Origin: CAVQBC01 sp963848415
Lineage (GTDB): Bacteria > Actinomycetota > Thermoleophilia > Solirubrobacterales > Solirubrobacteraceae
Assembly: GCA_963848415.1 (NCBI GenBank)
Contig: CAWKDN010000002.1
Coordinates: 558,001-622,000 of the forward strand
Length of the DNA: 64,000 nucleotides
Direction of reading: 5' to 3'
Shown here one piece after another: positions 17,853 to 26,081 of the stretch (the first letter of the stretch is position 1; the number at the start of each line of letters is the position of its first letter). The position numbers and the translations under genes are program-made. The notes beneath the pieces were generated by a model that ran no database searches, was not told where the DNA came from, and worked only from the letters and a program-made list of their open reading frames with translations.

Positions 17853-17858
17853 ACTGTA
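17853..17858 (-). promoter_or_regulatory. -10-like TACAGT before ilvC
   Basis: TANNNT box 8 nt before the ilvC ATG, directly at the edge of the upstream repeat block. Confidence 0.5.
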
Positions 17859-17867
17859 ACGTCGCCG

Positions 17868-18002
17868 AAGTCGAGCGCACCGCAGGTGCGACTCGACTGG
17901 CAGGCGAAACCCAAGTCGAGCGCACCGCAGGTGCGACTCGACTGGCAGGCGAAACCCAAGTCGAGCGCACCGCAGGTGCGACTCGACTGGCAGGCGAAAC
18001 CC
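17868..18002. repeat. Three tandem 45-bp hairpin repeats upstream of ilvC
   Basis: Three identical 45-bp units (17868-17912, 17913-17957, 17958-18002). Each holds a hairpin with arms GTCGAG-CGCACC and GGTGCG-(A)-CTCGAC around a 3-nt loop. A diverged copy of the same unit lies beside ilvN near 33.8 kb. The 430-bp gene-free stretch 17845-18274 otherwise holds a 13-bp duplication (18003-18028) and a larger palindromic element. Confidence 0.9.
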
Positions 18003-18028
18003 TCATCCGCGAGCCTCATCCGCGAGCC
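18003..18028. repeat. 13-bp direct duplication
   Basis: TCATCCGCGAGCC occurs twice in tandem directly after the 45-bp repeat block. Confidence 0.8.
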
Positions 18029-18045
18029 GCCACTCACTGCCGGAC

Positions 18046-18261
18046 AACCCGCATCGAGGGCGGTCGGGGGTACTTGGGCGGGCGAGCCAACCGGCCTTTC
18101 TTCAGCACCGCGGGAGCTGGAGGCTCGCTGCTGAAGGAGTGCCGCTCAGAGCGGCTCAACCACAGCTTCGGGACTGCGATCGGCCCGATGCTGAGGAAAT
18201 GCCGTCGCGCGTCCGGCGCGGACCGAGCCGCCCCACCCCGGGCCACCCTCGATGCGGGGTT
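18046..18261. repeat. Palindromic intergenic element (copy 1)
   Basis: Outer arms AACCCGCATCGAGGG (18046-18060) and CCCTCGATGCGGGGTT (18246-18261) enclose inner arms related to AACCGGCATTTCTTCAGCA (18089-18107 and 18189-18204) and an extra internal copy near 18129. The same inner arm is perfect in the element at 57.1 kb, and the outer right arm recurs at 63.6 kb. Confidence 0.7.
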
Positions 18262-18274
18262 CGCCGGAACCCGC

Positions 18275-19129
18275 TCAGGCGGTCGCCGCCGCCACCCACG
18301 TCCGCGCAGGAAACACGAGCCGCCCGTCGCCGACGACGAACGGCTCGGCCGAACCCGCCAGCTCCGCCCGCAACTCGTCGCGCTCAGCGCCCGCGAGGCC
18401 GGCGGCGGCGTCCTTGAAGCGCATCGACGTCCCCTCGATCGCCGCCCACCAGTCGTCCACGTCGCGGTAGTCCATCGTGAAGTCGACCGCCTCGACCTCG
18501 ACGTCCGTGAACCCGCCGTCCTGGAGGGCAGCCGCGGCGAGCCCGGGTTCGGCCCAGGCGAACTGGCCGGGCTCGCCCGGCGGGGGCGGCTCCAGCAGCC
18601 CGCGCTGCACCAGCGCGCGGCCCGGCAGCGCGCTCCACGGGTTGTCCTCCGGGCCGGTCCAGGCGGCGAGTGCGACCCGGCCGCCCGGGCGCAGCACCCG
18701 GCGCGTCTCGCGCAGCGCCGCGACCGGGTCGGCGAGCAGCATGTAGCCCCAGCGGCACAGGATTGCGTCGAGGCTCGCGGCCGGCTGGTCGATCGAGGTC
18801 TCGACGTCGATCTGGCGGAAGCGCACGTTGCGGATCCCGAGCGCCCGCGCCCGCTCCTGGGCGGCGGCGAGCATCTCGGGGACGAAGTCCGAGCAGATCA
18901 GCTCGCCGCCGGGCTGGATCAGCTCGGCGGCGAGGAAGCCGGTGTCCCCGGTGCCGGCCGCCAGCTCGAGCACCGTGGCGCCGGGCTGGGGATGGATCGC
19001 CTCGACCATCCACGCCGAGACGGGCATGCTCGCCGCGCGCAGCTCGTCGCCGCGCGCGCCCCAGCCGGGCGCCGAGCGCGCCCAGCGGCGGCGGCTCTCG
19101 GCACGGAAGTCGTCGGGCAGTCCGCTCAT
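18275..19129 (-). CDS. Class I SAM-dependent methyltransferase
   Basis: A 284-residue Rossmann methyltransferase with the SAM motif VLELAAGTGDTGFLA (about 55-69), an acidic residue ending strand 2 in ELICSDFVPEML, and the post-motif VLRPGGRVALAAW. It resembles UbiE/COQ5-like enzymes. It lies directly downstream of menE, so it could methylate demethylmenaquinone, but it lacks a clear full MenG signature and this is only a possibility. A TAGCGT box lies 7 nt before its ATG, so it probably has its own promoter. Confidence 0.8.
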   Translation of the reverse strand: MSGLPDDFRAESRRRWARSAPGWGARGDELRAASMPVSAWMVEAIHPQPGATVLELAAGTGDTGFLAAELIQPGGELICSDFVPEMLAAAQERARALGIRNVRFRQIDVETSIDQPAASLDAILCRWGYMLLADPVAALRETRRVLRPGGRVALAAWTGPEDNPWSALPGRALVQRGLLEPPPPGEPGQFAWAEPGLAAAALQDGGFTDVEVEAVDFTMDYRDVDDWWAAIEGTSMRFKDAAAGLAGAERDELRAELAGSAEPFVVGDGRLVFPARTWVAAATA

Positions 19130-19136
19130 CGCCGCC

Positions 19137-19142
19137 ACGCTA
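19137..19142 (-). promoter_or_regulatory. -10-like TAGCGT before the methyltransferase
   Basis: TANNNT box 7 nt before the ATG, no Shine-Dalgarno. Confidence 0.45.
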
Positions 19143-19143
19143 G

Positions 19144-19184
19144 ATGATTGATTCCACGGCCGCGCGGTCGTGGAATCACTCATC
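19144..19184. terminator. Inverted repeat at the menE 3' end
   Basis: GATTCCACG and CGTGGAATC form a 9-bp perfect stem with a weaker extension (GATGA/TCATC) across the menE stop codon and before the methyltransferase. It may terminate menE transcription; no T tract is present. Confidence 0.45.
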
Positions 19185-20481
19185 TGGGCAGCACGCGCCG
19201 CAAGAGCTTGCCCGACGCCGTGCGCGGGAGCTCGCCGACCGGCTCGACCGCCTTCGGGACCTTGTAGTCGGCCAGCCGCTCCGCGCAGAACGCGCGCAGG
19301 GCGCCCGCGTCGACGGCGGCGCCGTCGCGCGGCACGACCAGCGCCGTGACCGCCTCCCCCCACTCCGCGTCGGGCCGCCCGACCACCGCCACATCCGCGA
19401 CCGCCGGATGGGTCACCAACACGGCCTCGACCTCGGCGGGCGCGACGTTCTCCCCGCCCGTGACGATGGTGTCCGCCTTGCGCCCCACAACGATCAGGCG
19501 CCCGCTCGCGTCGAGGCGGCCGAGGTCGCCGGTGGCGAGCGTCCCGCCGCCCGCCACGGTGGGGCCGGAGACGAGGATCTCGCCGTCGGCGGCGATCGCG
19601 ACGCCGATGCCCGGAAGCGGATGGCCGGCGGTCTCGAGGTCGCCGGCCGCGGCGACGGTCACCTGGGAGCAGGCCTGCGTGAGGCCGTAGGTCGCGCGGA
19701 CGGGAAGCTCCGCGGAGCGCGCTCGCGCCAGCACCGCCCGCGGCGCGCCGGCGCCGCCGAGCAGGATCGCCCGCAGCCCCGGCGCCGCCGGCGGGCCGGC
19801 GTCCAGGACGCGCGCGAGCATCGTCGGCACGAGCGAGGCGAGCGTGACGCGGCCGAGCGCCGCGGCGGTTGCCTCGGCGTCGAAGGGTGCCGGCTGCAGG
19901 ACGGCGGTCGTCGCGTAGATCGCCGAGCGCAGCATCACCATCAGCCCGCCGACGTGCGAGAGCGGCAGCGGGCACAGCCAGCGCTCCGCGGGGTCGAGGC
20001 CGAGCGCGACGGCGGAGCCGAGCGCGTTGGCCAGCACGTTGCCGTAGGTCAGCAGCACCGGCACGGGCGCGCCGGTGGTCCCGGAGGTGTGGACGACCAT
20101 CAGCGGCGCGTCGCCGACGCCCGCGAAGCCCGGCAGCGCCCCGGCGCGGCCGGCGGGCAGCGCGTCGAGGACCACGGCGCACCCGGCGGCCTGCGCCGCG
20201 CGCTCGTCCGCGGCGAGTCGCGGGTCCAGCGGCACCGCCACCGCCCCGAGCAGCAGGCACGCGTGCAGCGCGACCGCGAAGTCCGCACCGGCGGGCAGGG
20301 CCAGGCCGACCAGCTCCCCCGCCCGCACGCCGTCGCGCGCCAGCCGCCCGGCCACCACCCGCGCCTCCGCGTGCAGGGCGACGTAGGTCATCGCCCCGCC
20401 CGCCAGCTCGACGGCGGCGCGCTCGGGGTGCAGCGCGGCGGCGCGCGCGATCCATGGGACGGGGGTGGCCACTACGCTCAT
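19180..20481 (-). CDS. menE: o-Succinylbenzoate-CoA ligase
   Basis: An AMP-forming acyl-CoA synthetase of 433 residues, shorter than general fatty acyl-CoA ligases and typical of MenE. The P-loop [16 protein letters not shown] is at about 128-143, with the usual Pro-Lys replaced by Pro-Val; [11 protein letters not shown] and the hinge [14 protein letters not shown] follow, and the catalytic C-terminal Lys is in [12 protein letters not shown]. It activates o-succinylbenzoate for menaquinone ring closure. It is divergent from menB-menA-menC, which supports the specific call. A purine-rich AAGGGG precedes the start. Confidence 0.88.
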   Translation of the reverse strand: MSVVATPVPWIARAAALHPERAAVELAGGAMTYVALHAEARVVAGRLARDGVRAGELVGLALPAGADFAVALHACLLLGAVAVPLDPRLAADERAAQAAGCAVVLDALPAGRAGALPGFAGVGDAPLMVVHTSGTTGAPVPVLLTYGNVLANALGSAVALGLDPAERWLCPLPLSHVGGLMVMLRSAIYATTAVLQPAPFDAEATAAALGRVTLASLVPTMLARVLDAGPPAAPGLRAILLGGAGAPRAVLARARSAELPVRATYGLTQACSQVTVAAAGDLETAGHPLPGIGVAIAADGEILVSGPTVAGGGTLATGDLGRLDASGRLIVVGRKADTIVTGGENVAPAEVEAVLVTHPAVADVAVVGRPDAEWGEAVTALVVPRDGAAVDAGALRAFCAERLADYKVPKAVEPVGELPRTASGKLLRRVLPR

Positions 20482-20520
20482 TCTGCCCGTCCCCTTTCAG
20501 ACCCGGAGGCATTGAAGGAC

Positions 20521-21357
20521 GTGTCCGTGACCTGGACCTCCGCCGGCGAGTACTCAGACATCCGCTACGAGCTCTCCGGCGATGGCATCGCCAAGATCAC
20601 CATCAACCGGCCCGAGGTCCGCAACGCCTTCCGGCCCCAGACGCTCTTCCAGCTCTCCGAGGCCTTCGACCGCGCGCGCGACGACCCGGCGGTCGGGGTG
20701 ATCGTGCTGACCGGCGAGGGACCGGACGCCTTCTGCTCCGGCGGCGACCAGCGGATCCGCGGCGACGACGGCTACATCGGCGACGACGGCGTCGCCAAGC
20801 GGGGCATCGGGCGCCTGAACGTGCTCGACCTCCAGGTCCAGATCCGCCGCACGCCCAAGCCGGTGGTGGCGATGGTCGCGGGCTACGCGATCGGCGGCGG
20901 TCACGTGCTGCACGTCGTGTGCGACCTCACGATCGCGGCCGAGAACGCCCGCTTCGGGCAGACCGGGCCGCGGGTCGGCTCCTTCGACGGCGGCTACGGC
21001 TCAGGGCTGCTCGCCCGCCAGATCGGCCAGAAGCGCGCGCGGGAGATCTGGTTCCTGTGCCGCCAGTACGACGCGCAGACCGCGCTGGAGTGGGGCCTGG
21101 TCAACGCGGTCGTCCCGCTCGAGCAGCTCGAGGCAGAGACGGTCAAGTGGTGCCACGAGATGCTCGCCCTCTCCCCCCTGGCCCTGCGGATGCTCAAGGC
21201 CTCGCTCAACGCGGCGGACGACGGCCTGGCCGGCATCCAGCAGCTCGCGGGTGACGCGACGCTGCTCTTCTACATGTCCGACGAGGCGCAGGAGGGGCGC
21301 GACGCCTACGTCGAGAAGCGCCCGCCGGACTACGCGAAGTTCCCCAAGCGACCTTGA
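20521..21357 (+). CDS. menB: 1,4-Dihydroxy-2-naphthoyl-CoA synthase
   Basis: MenB closes the second ring of menaquinone from o-succinylbenzoyl-CoA. The 278-residue crotonase-fold protein has [13 protein letters not shown], the oxyanion-hole segment [11 protein letters not shown], and the MenB-specific [12 protein letters not shown] loop and C-terminal [11 protein letters not shown]. The start is either GTG 20521 (GGAGG 11 nt upstream) or GTG 20527 (AAGGA 7 nt upstream); the latter gives [11 protein letters not shown]. The stop overlaps the menA start in a TTGA arrangement. Confidence 0.93.
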   Translation: MSVTWTSAGEYSDIRYELSGDGIAKITINRPEVRNAFRPQTLFQLSEAFDRARDDPAVGVIVLTGEGPDAFCSGGDQRIRGDDGYIGDDGVAKRGIGRLNVLDLQVQIRRTPKPVVAMVAGYAIGGGHVLHVVCDLTIAAENARFGQTGPRVGSFDGGYGSGLLARQIGQKRAREIWFLCRQYDAQTALEWGLVNAVVPLEQLEAETVKWCHEMLALSPLALRMLKASLNAADDGLAGIQQLAGDATLLFYMSDEAQEGRDAYVEKRPPDYAKFPKRP

Positions 21358-22283
21358 CCGGGGCGGGGCACGCACCGGCGCTGCAGGCGGACCGCCCGAG
21401 CGCCGCCCGCATCTGGCTGATGGCCGCTCGGCCGCGGACGCTTCCGGCGGCGGTCGCGCCGGTGCTGGTCGGCACGGCGCTGGCCGCCACCCAGGGCACC
21501 TTCAAGGCGCTCACCTTCCTGGCGGCGATGGTGGGCGCGACGTTCATCCAGGTCGGCACGAACCTGTCCAACGACTACTCCGACGCGCGCCGCGGCGCCG
21601 ACACCGAGGACCGGCTCGGGCCGGTCCGCGTCACCGCCGGCGGGCTCGTGCCGCCGCGCCAGGTGCTGATCGCCACCTACGTCGCCTTCGCCGCTGCGGT
21701 GCTGGCCGGCACCTACCTGATCGCCACCGCCGGCTGGGAGCTGCTGCTGGTCGGGGCGGCCTCGATCCTCGCCGGCGTGCTCTACACCGGCGGCCCGCGG
21801 CCGTACGGCTACGAGGGCCTCGGCGAGGTCTTCGTGTTCCTCTTCTTCGGCGTGGTGGCGGTGACCGGCTCGTTCTTCGCCCAGGTCGAGCGGCTCGACT
21901 GGGAGGCGCTCGTGCTCGCGGTGCCCGTCGGGCTGCTGGCCTCGGCGATCCTGGTGGTCAACAACGTCCGCGACCTGCGGACCGACCGCCGCGCCGGCAA
22001 GCGCACGCTGGCGGTACGCCTCGGGCCGCGGCGCGGGCGCGACCTCTACACCGCGATGGTCGTCGGCGCCTTCCTGACCGCGCCGCTGCCGTGGCTGCTC
22101 GGGTCCGCCGAGCTCGGCCCGTGGCTGCTGCTGGTGCTCGGCGCCGTCCCGGTGGCGATCCCGGTCGTGCGCACGGTGCGCACGCGCTCGGACGGGCCGG
22201 CGCTCAACGGCGCGCTGGCGGGCACCGGCCTGCTCCAGCTCGCCTTCTGCGTGCTGCTCTCCTCGGGGATCCTCGCGAGCTGA
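21354..22283 (+). CDS. menA: 1,4-Dihydroxy-2-naphthoate polyprenyltransferase
   Basis: A 309-residue UbiA-family membrane prenyltransferase that attaches the isoprenoid tail in menaquinone synthesis. It has about nine hydrophobic helices. The first Asp-rich motif is [18 protein letters not shown] (about 63-80) and the second is [16 protein letters not shown] (about 203-218). The TTG start overlaps the menB stop by four bases, and a later ATG at 21420 would remove only the soluble lead. It is coupled to menC by a TGATG overlap. Confidence 0.9.
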   Translation: MTGAGHAPALQADRPSAARIWLMAARPRTLPAAVAPVLVGTALAATQGTFKALTFLAAMVGATFIQVGTNLSNDYSDARRGADTEDRLGPVRVTAGGLVPPRQVLIATYVAFAAAVLAGTYLIATAGWELLLVGAASILAGVLYTGGPRPYGYEGLGEVFVFLFFGVVAVTGSFFAQVERLDWEALVLAVPVGLLASAILVVNNVRDLRTDRRAGKRTLAVRLGPRRGRDLYTAMVVGAFLTAPLPWLLGSAELGPWLLLVLGAVPVAIPVVRTVRTRSDGPALNGALAGTGLLQLAFCVLLSSGILAS

Positions 22284-23308
22284 TGCGCCTCGAGGTCGAG
22301 CCGGTCGTGCTGTCCCTGCGCCGGCCCCTGGCGGCGGCATGGGGGACGCTGACCGAGCGACGGCTGCTGCGCGTTCGGCTCCTCGCCGCCGACGGCACGG
22401 TCGGCCACGGCGAGGCGGCGCCGCTGGAGCCCTACGACGGCGTGCCGCTCGCCGCGGCCCGGGCCGCGCTCGACGTCTACGCGAGCGTGCTCGACGAGCT
22501 CGGCGAGCGCTGGCCGGAGGAGCTGCTGGACGCCTGCCGCGCCGAGCGCGACCTGCCCCAGGCGCTCGCCGCGGTCGACCTCGCGCTGTGGGACCTCGCG
22601 GGCAAGCGCGCCGGGCGCTCGGTGGCGCAGCTGATCTCGATCGAGGCCGCGCGCTCGATCGAGGTCAACGCGACGATCGCGGCCGAGGACCGCGAGGGCG
22701 CCGCACAGGACGCGGCCGCGGCGGCGCGGGACGGCTTCGGCACGGTGAAGGTCAAGGTCGCGATCGGCGACGACGCCGGGCGCCTGGCGGCCGTGCGGGC
22801 GGCGTCAGGGCCGGGCATGGCGATCCGGGTCGACGCCAACGGCGCCTGGAGCGTCGCGGAGGCCACGGCCGCCCTGAGGACGCTCGCGCCCGTCGGGCTC
22901 GAGCTGGCCGAGGAGCCCGTGCACGGCGTCGAGCCGCTGCGCGAGGTGCGCGCCGCAGTCGACGTGCCGCTCGCCATGGACGAGACCGCCGCGGAGGCGG
23001 GCGCCGCGCACTCCGGCGCGACGGACGCCGTGTGCCTGAAGGTCAGTCGCTGCGGCGGGCTCTTCGGCGTCCTGCGCGACGCCGCGCTGGCCCGCGCGGC
23101 CGGCTCCGCGGTCTACCTCGCCTCCACCTACGACGGGCCGGCCGGGATCGCCGCCGCCGTCCACGCCGCCGCCGGCCTGTCCGCCGGCGGGCCGACGCCC
23201 GCGCACGGGCTCGCCACCCTGGACGTCTTCGACGGTGAGATCGACGGGCCGCGGCCGGTGCGGGGCGCGATCCGCGTGCCCTCGGCCCCCGGGCTCGGCG
23301 TGGAGTAG
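22283..23308 (+). CDS. menC: o-Succinylbenzoate synthase
   Basis: An enolase-superfamily protein of 341 residues. The KxK catalytic motif is in FGTVKVKVAIG (about 155-159), metal ligands are in RVDANGAW, LAEEPVHG and AMDETAAEAG, and the second catalytic Lys is in VCLKVSRCGG. It dehydrates SHCHC to o-succinylbenzoate. The ATG overlaps the menA stop by one base. Some enolase-superfamily members also racemise N-acyl amino acids, but the men context makes MenC most likely. Confidence 0.9.
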   Translation: MRLEVEPVVLSLRRPLAAAWGTLTERRLLRVRLLAADGTVGHGEAAPLEPYDGVPLAAARAALDVYASVLDELGERWPEELLDACRAERDLPQALAAVDLALWDLAGKRAGRSVAQLISIEAARSIEVNATIAAEDREGAAQDAAAAARDGFGTVKVKVAIGDDAGRLAAVRAASGPGMAIRVDANGAWSVAEATAALRTLAPVGLELAEEPVHGVEPLREVRAAVDVPLAMDETAAEAGAAHSGATDAVCLKVSRCGGLFGVLRDAALARAAGSAVYLASTYDGPAGIAAAVHAAAGLSAGGPTPAHGLATLDVFDGEIDGPRPVRGAIRVPSAPGLGVE

Positions 23309-23327
23309 CCACCGGCACGAGGCCGAG

Positions 23328-23349
23328 CTGTCACCTGGGCGACTGACAG
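23328..23349. promoter_or_regulatory. Inverted repeat CTGTCA-N10-TGACAG
   Basis: A 6-bp inverted repeat in the 71-bp gap between menC and the broken alpha/beta hydrolase. It could be an operator or weak stem. Confidence 0.3.
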
Positions 23350-23379
23350 GGCGGTCACGAGCCCTGAGAATGCCATCCC

Positions 23380-24208
23380 ATGCCCACCACCCGCGGCCTC
23401 CTCGCCGGATGCCTGGCCCTCGTCGCCCTGTTCGCGTTCGCACCGGCCACGGCGCAGGCCCAGGACGGAGGGGCCGTGCGCTTCGGCCCCGGCGACTTCG
23501 CGGGGCTCGTCGGTATCGGCGACGGCCGCAAGATGTACGTCGAGTGCCACGGTCGCGGCCGCCCGACCGTGATCCTCGAGGCCGGCCTGCGCAGCCGCGG
23601 CGACTTCTGGATGCCCACCCGAGGAGACCACGGGCACGGCGGTCGCGACCGGCGTGGCGCGCTTCACCCGCGCGTGCATCCTCGACCGCCCCGGCACGAC
23701 CCTGGGCGCCGAGGCGTTCAGCCGTAGCGATCCGGTGCGCATGCCGCGCACCGCGGCCGACACCGTGGCCGACCTGCGCGCCCTGATCCGCGCGGCCGGC
23801 ATCCGCGGCCCGCTCGTGCTCGCGGGCCACTCCACCGGCGGGCTGATCGTGCGCCTCTTCGCCAGCACCCATCCCGGCCGGGTGGTGGGCATGGTGCAGG
23901 TCGACGCGCTGAACGAGTCCTGGCCGACGAGTTCACGCGGGGCCAGCTGGCCGCCTTCGACACCATCAACAACGGCCCGCTGCCCGGCCTCGAGGACTAC
24001 GCCGACCTCGAGCAGGTCCTCTTCCGGCCGAGCTTCAGCGAGATGCGCCGCGCGAAGCGTCGCGAGCCGCTGCGTTTTGACCAGGCTGGTGCCGGGCGGG
24101 CGGCAGGTCTTCGCCCGGCGCAGCCGGCACTACATCATGTTCAGCGAGCCGGGCGTCATCGTCCGCGCGATCCGCGAGGTCGTCCAGGCGGCGCGCCGCG
24201 ACCGCTGA
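23380..24208 (+). pseudogene. Secreted alpha/beta hydrolase, frameshifted
   Basis: About 275 residues of an alpha/beta hydrolase are spread over three reading frames. The first frame has a signal peptide (1-27, ending AQAQ) and the oxyanion-side segment VECHGRGRPTVILEAG. The second has ILDRPGTT and the nucleophile elbow GHSTGG. A third gives DEFTRGQLAAFDTINNGP, then the second frame resumes to VFARRSRHYIM and the stop. Breaks are near 23613, 23920 and 24075; two are explained by one inserted base. It is either a sequencing-damaged or a decaying gene. It interrupts the men cluster. Confidence 0.7.
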
Positions 24209-24218
24209 GCGCCCGCCG

Positions 24219-24782
24219 TCAGCGCTCGCCCGGCCACTGCAGCTCGGCGAAGCGCTCGACGGCCTCGTCGACGGCCGCGCGGTCGCCCGTGGCCAGCAGG
24301 TCGAGCAGCAGGCCGCGCGTCACCGCCAGGCCCAGGCGCGCCTGGGCCCGCGCGGTGCGCTCGTCGAGCCCCTGGCGCCGGTAGAGGCCGGCGGCGGGCT
24401 CCAGCCAGGAGTCCACGATGCCCTCCAGCAGCGAGGTCGTGTGCTCGCGGCCCTGCAGCGCCTGGCCGTAGATCTCGAAGAAGAGACGCTCGTGCGGCCA
24501 CAGTGCGGGATCGGCGAGGTGCTCCCACATGCGGCGCATGACCTGCTCCGGGGAGAGTCCCGGCTCGAGCTCGAGCTCGGCCAGCGCGTCGCGCTGGCGC
24601 TGCTCGACGGCCTGGACGACCGCGACCAGCAACCCCTGCTTTGAGCCGAAGTGGTAGCTGAGCATGCGGTGGCTGGTGCCCAGCTCGCGTGCGAGCCCGC
24701 GCAGGCTGAGGTCGCCGAGCCCGTGGCGGGCCACGTGCTCGACGGCGGCGTCCAGCAGCCGCTGGCGGCTCTCCGAGGCCAT
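24219..24782 (-). CDS. TetR-family transcriptional regulator
   Basis: A 187-residue repressor with an N-terminal TetR helix-turn-helix (LLDAAVEHVARHGLGDLSLR then ELGTSHRMLSYHFGSKQGLL, about residues 9-50) and a helical ligand-binding domain. The ATG at 24782 gives the standard short lead MASESRQR. A 17-bp perfect operator lies just upstream and covers its own TACCAT -10-like box, so autorepression is likely. It faces the SRPBCC gene across a 63-bp spacer and probably controls it. Confidence 0.88.
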   Translation of the reverse strand: MASESRQRLLDAAVEHVARHGLGDLSLRGLARELGTSHRMLSYHFGSKQGLLVAVVQAVEQRQRDALAELELEPGLSPEQVMRRMWEHLADPALWPHERLFFEIYGQALQGREHTTSLLEGIVDSWLEPAAGLYRRQGLDERTARAQARLGLAVTRGLLLDLLATGDRAAVDEAVERFAELQWPGER

Positions 24783-24790
24783 TGATCCAC

Positions 24791-24796
24791 ATGGTA
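24791..24796 (-). promoter_or_regulatory. -10-like TACCAT before tetR
   Basis: TANNNT box 8 nt before the regulator ATG, overlapping the palindromic operator. Confidence 0.45.
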
Positions 24797-24809
24797 CATT
24801 GCCTGTACC
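24793..24809. promoter_or_regulatory. TetR operator palindrome
   Basis: GGTACA-TTGCC-TGTACC is a perfect 6-bp inverted repeat with a 5-bp spacer between the divergent TetR and SRPBCC genes, the usual place for a TetR-family operator. Confidence 0.65.
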
Positions 24810-24845
24810 GACTGGTTCACTTCTTCCCCCACGAGGAGCCTCCCC

Positions 24846-25307
24846 ATGAGCCGCCGCCGCGAGATCGACGTCCGCGCCCACGCCGCCGCCCCGCCCTCGG
24901 TCGTCTTCGCACTGCTGGCCGACGGAGCCAGCTGGCCGAGCTGGTCGCCGATCGAGGCCTTCGAGCTCGAGCGCCCGGGCGACCCGGCGCCAGAGGGCCC
25001 CGGCGCGATCCGGCGCTTCACGCGCGGCCGCACCCTCGGGCGTGACGAGCTGCTCGAGGTCACGCCGGACAGGCGGCTGCGCTACGCCTCGCTGTCAGGG
25101 CTCCCCGTGCGCGACTACACGGCGAGCGTCGAGCTCACGCCGGCCGCCGGCGGTGGCACCGGGATCCGCTGGCGCGCGTCGTTCGAGGCGCAGCGCCCGG
25201 GCACGGGCTGGGTGCTGGAGAAGGGCATCGCGCGCTTCCTCGGCCAGTGCGCGAGCGGGCTCGCCGAGCGCGCCGGCTCGCGCAGCGCCGCGCCCGCCGC
25301 GGCCTAG
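24846..25307 (+). CDS. SRPBCC-family protein (polyketide cyclase/START-like)
   Basis: A 153-residue single-domain protein with the SRPBCC pattern: IDVRAHAAAPPSVVFALLAD, W-x-x-W in SWPSWSPIE, and a long C-terminal helix beginning TGWVLEKGIARFLG. Such proteins bind hydrophobic small molecules. It is divergent from a TetR regulator with a shared operator, so its expression is probably ligand-controlled. The start has GAGGAG upstream. Its TAG stop and that of menH share the tetranucleotide CTAG. Confidence 0.82.
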   Translation: MSRRREIDVRAHAAAPPSVVFALLADGASWPSWSPIEAFELERPGDPAPEGPGAIRRFTRGRTLGRDELLEVTPDRRLRYASLSGLPVRDYTASVELTPAAGGGTGIRWRASFEAQRPGTGWVLEKGIARFLGQCASGLAERAGSRSAAPAAA

Positions 25308-26038
25308 CGCCGCGGCGTCCAGCCGGCGATCGCGGCGGCGACCGCCTCCGGGCGCTCGAGCTGCGCGGCGTGCCCGGCGCCCGCGACGGCGACCCGCTCT
25401 GCCCGCGGCAGCGCCGCGGCCATCCGCTCACCGAGCGCGCGGAACTTCGCGTCGCGCTCGCCGGCGACCAGCACGACCGGCAGCGCCAGGCCTCCCAGCC
25501 GGTCCCACAGCGGCGTCATGACGCCCGTGCCGAGCCCGCGCAGCGCCGCGGCCAGGCCGTCGGCGGTGTTACGCAGGCGGTCGGCGCGGGCGGCCCGGGC
25601 GACCGCGGCCGGCTGGCCGGCGAAGAGGGGCTGCGTACCCCACTCGCGGGCGAAGACCTCGACGCCGATCGCCTCGATGCGGGTCGCGAGCTCGTCGTCG
25701 GCGCGGCGACGGCTTTCGCGTTCGGCCGCGTCCGCCAGGCCCGGGCTCGCCCCGACCAGCACGAGCCGCCGCACCCGCTCCGGGCGGCGCAGCGCGTAGT
25801 CGAGCGCGATCCGGCCGCCCATCGAGTAGCCGGCCAGCACCGCTCCCGCCGCAGGCAGCAGGTCGTCCAGGTCGTCCGCGACGGCGTCGAAGCTCACCGG
25901 CCGCGTCGCGGACGCGCCCCCGTGGCCCCGGAGGTCCGGCGCGACGGCTCGGTAGCGTTCTCCGAGCGCCCGGGCCACGGGGGCCCAGCTCGCTCCCGTC
26001 TGGGTGAAGCCGTGGAGCAGGACGACGTCCTCGGGCAT
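25304..26038 (-). CDS. menH: 2-Succinyl-6-hydroxy-2,4-cyclohexadiene-1-carboxylate synthase
   Basis: A 244-residue alpha/beta hydrolase. The oxyanion segment LLHGFTQTGASW (about 7-18) and the nucleophile elbow AGYSMGGRIALDYALRRP (about 69-86) are the MenH signature; the catalytic His is in GAGHAAQLERP. It eliminates pyruvate from SEPHCHC. It is divergent from menD, its pathway predecessor, with a 43-bp spacer, which supports the assignment over a generic hydrolase. Confidence 0.87.
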   Translation of the reverse strand: MPEDVVLLHGFTQTGASWAPVARALGERYRAVAPDLRGHGGASATRPVSFDAVADDLDDLLPAAGAVLAGYSMGGRIALDYALRRPERVRRLVLVGASPGLADAAERESRRRADDELATRIEAIGVEVFAREWGTQPLFAGQPAAVARAARADRLRNTADGLAAALRGLGTGVMTPLWDRLGGLALPVVLVAGERDAKFRALGERMAAALPRAERVAVAGAGHAAQLERPEAVAAAIAGWTPRR

Positions 26039-26081
26039 CGCCGAGCACCATGACAGCGCCCGCCCTCCACGCCCCGCGCCC

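Noticed and set aside
17868..18002. CRISPR-like direct repeats
   Set aside because: The three 45-bp units are contiguous with no spacers, and no cas genes are present.
17845..18006. 54-residue N-terminal extension of IlvC
   Set aside because: The extension is translated 45-bp repeat; the family N-terminus begins at MFYDDD and a -10 box lies 8 nt before that ATG.
18275..19129. Calling the methyltransferase menG
   Set aside because: It is next to menE, but the sequence is a generic class I methyltransferase and the full MenG/UbiE signature is not clear.
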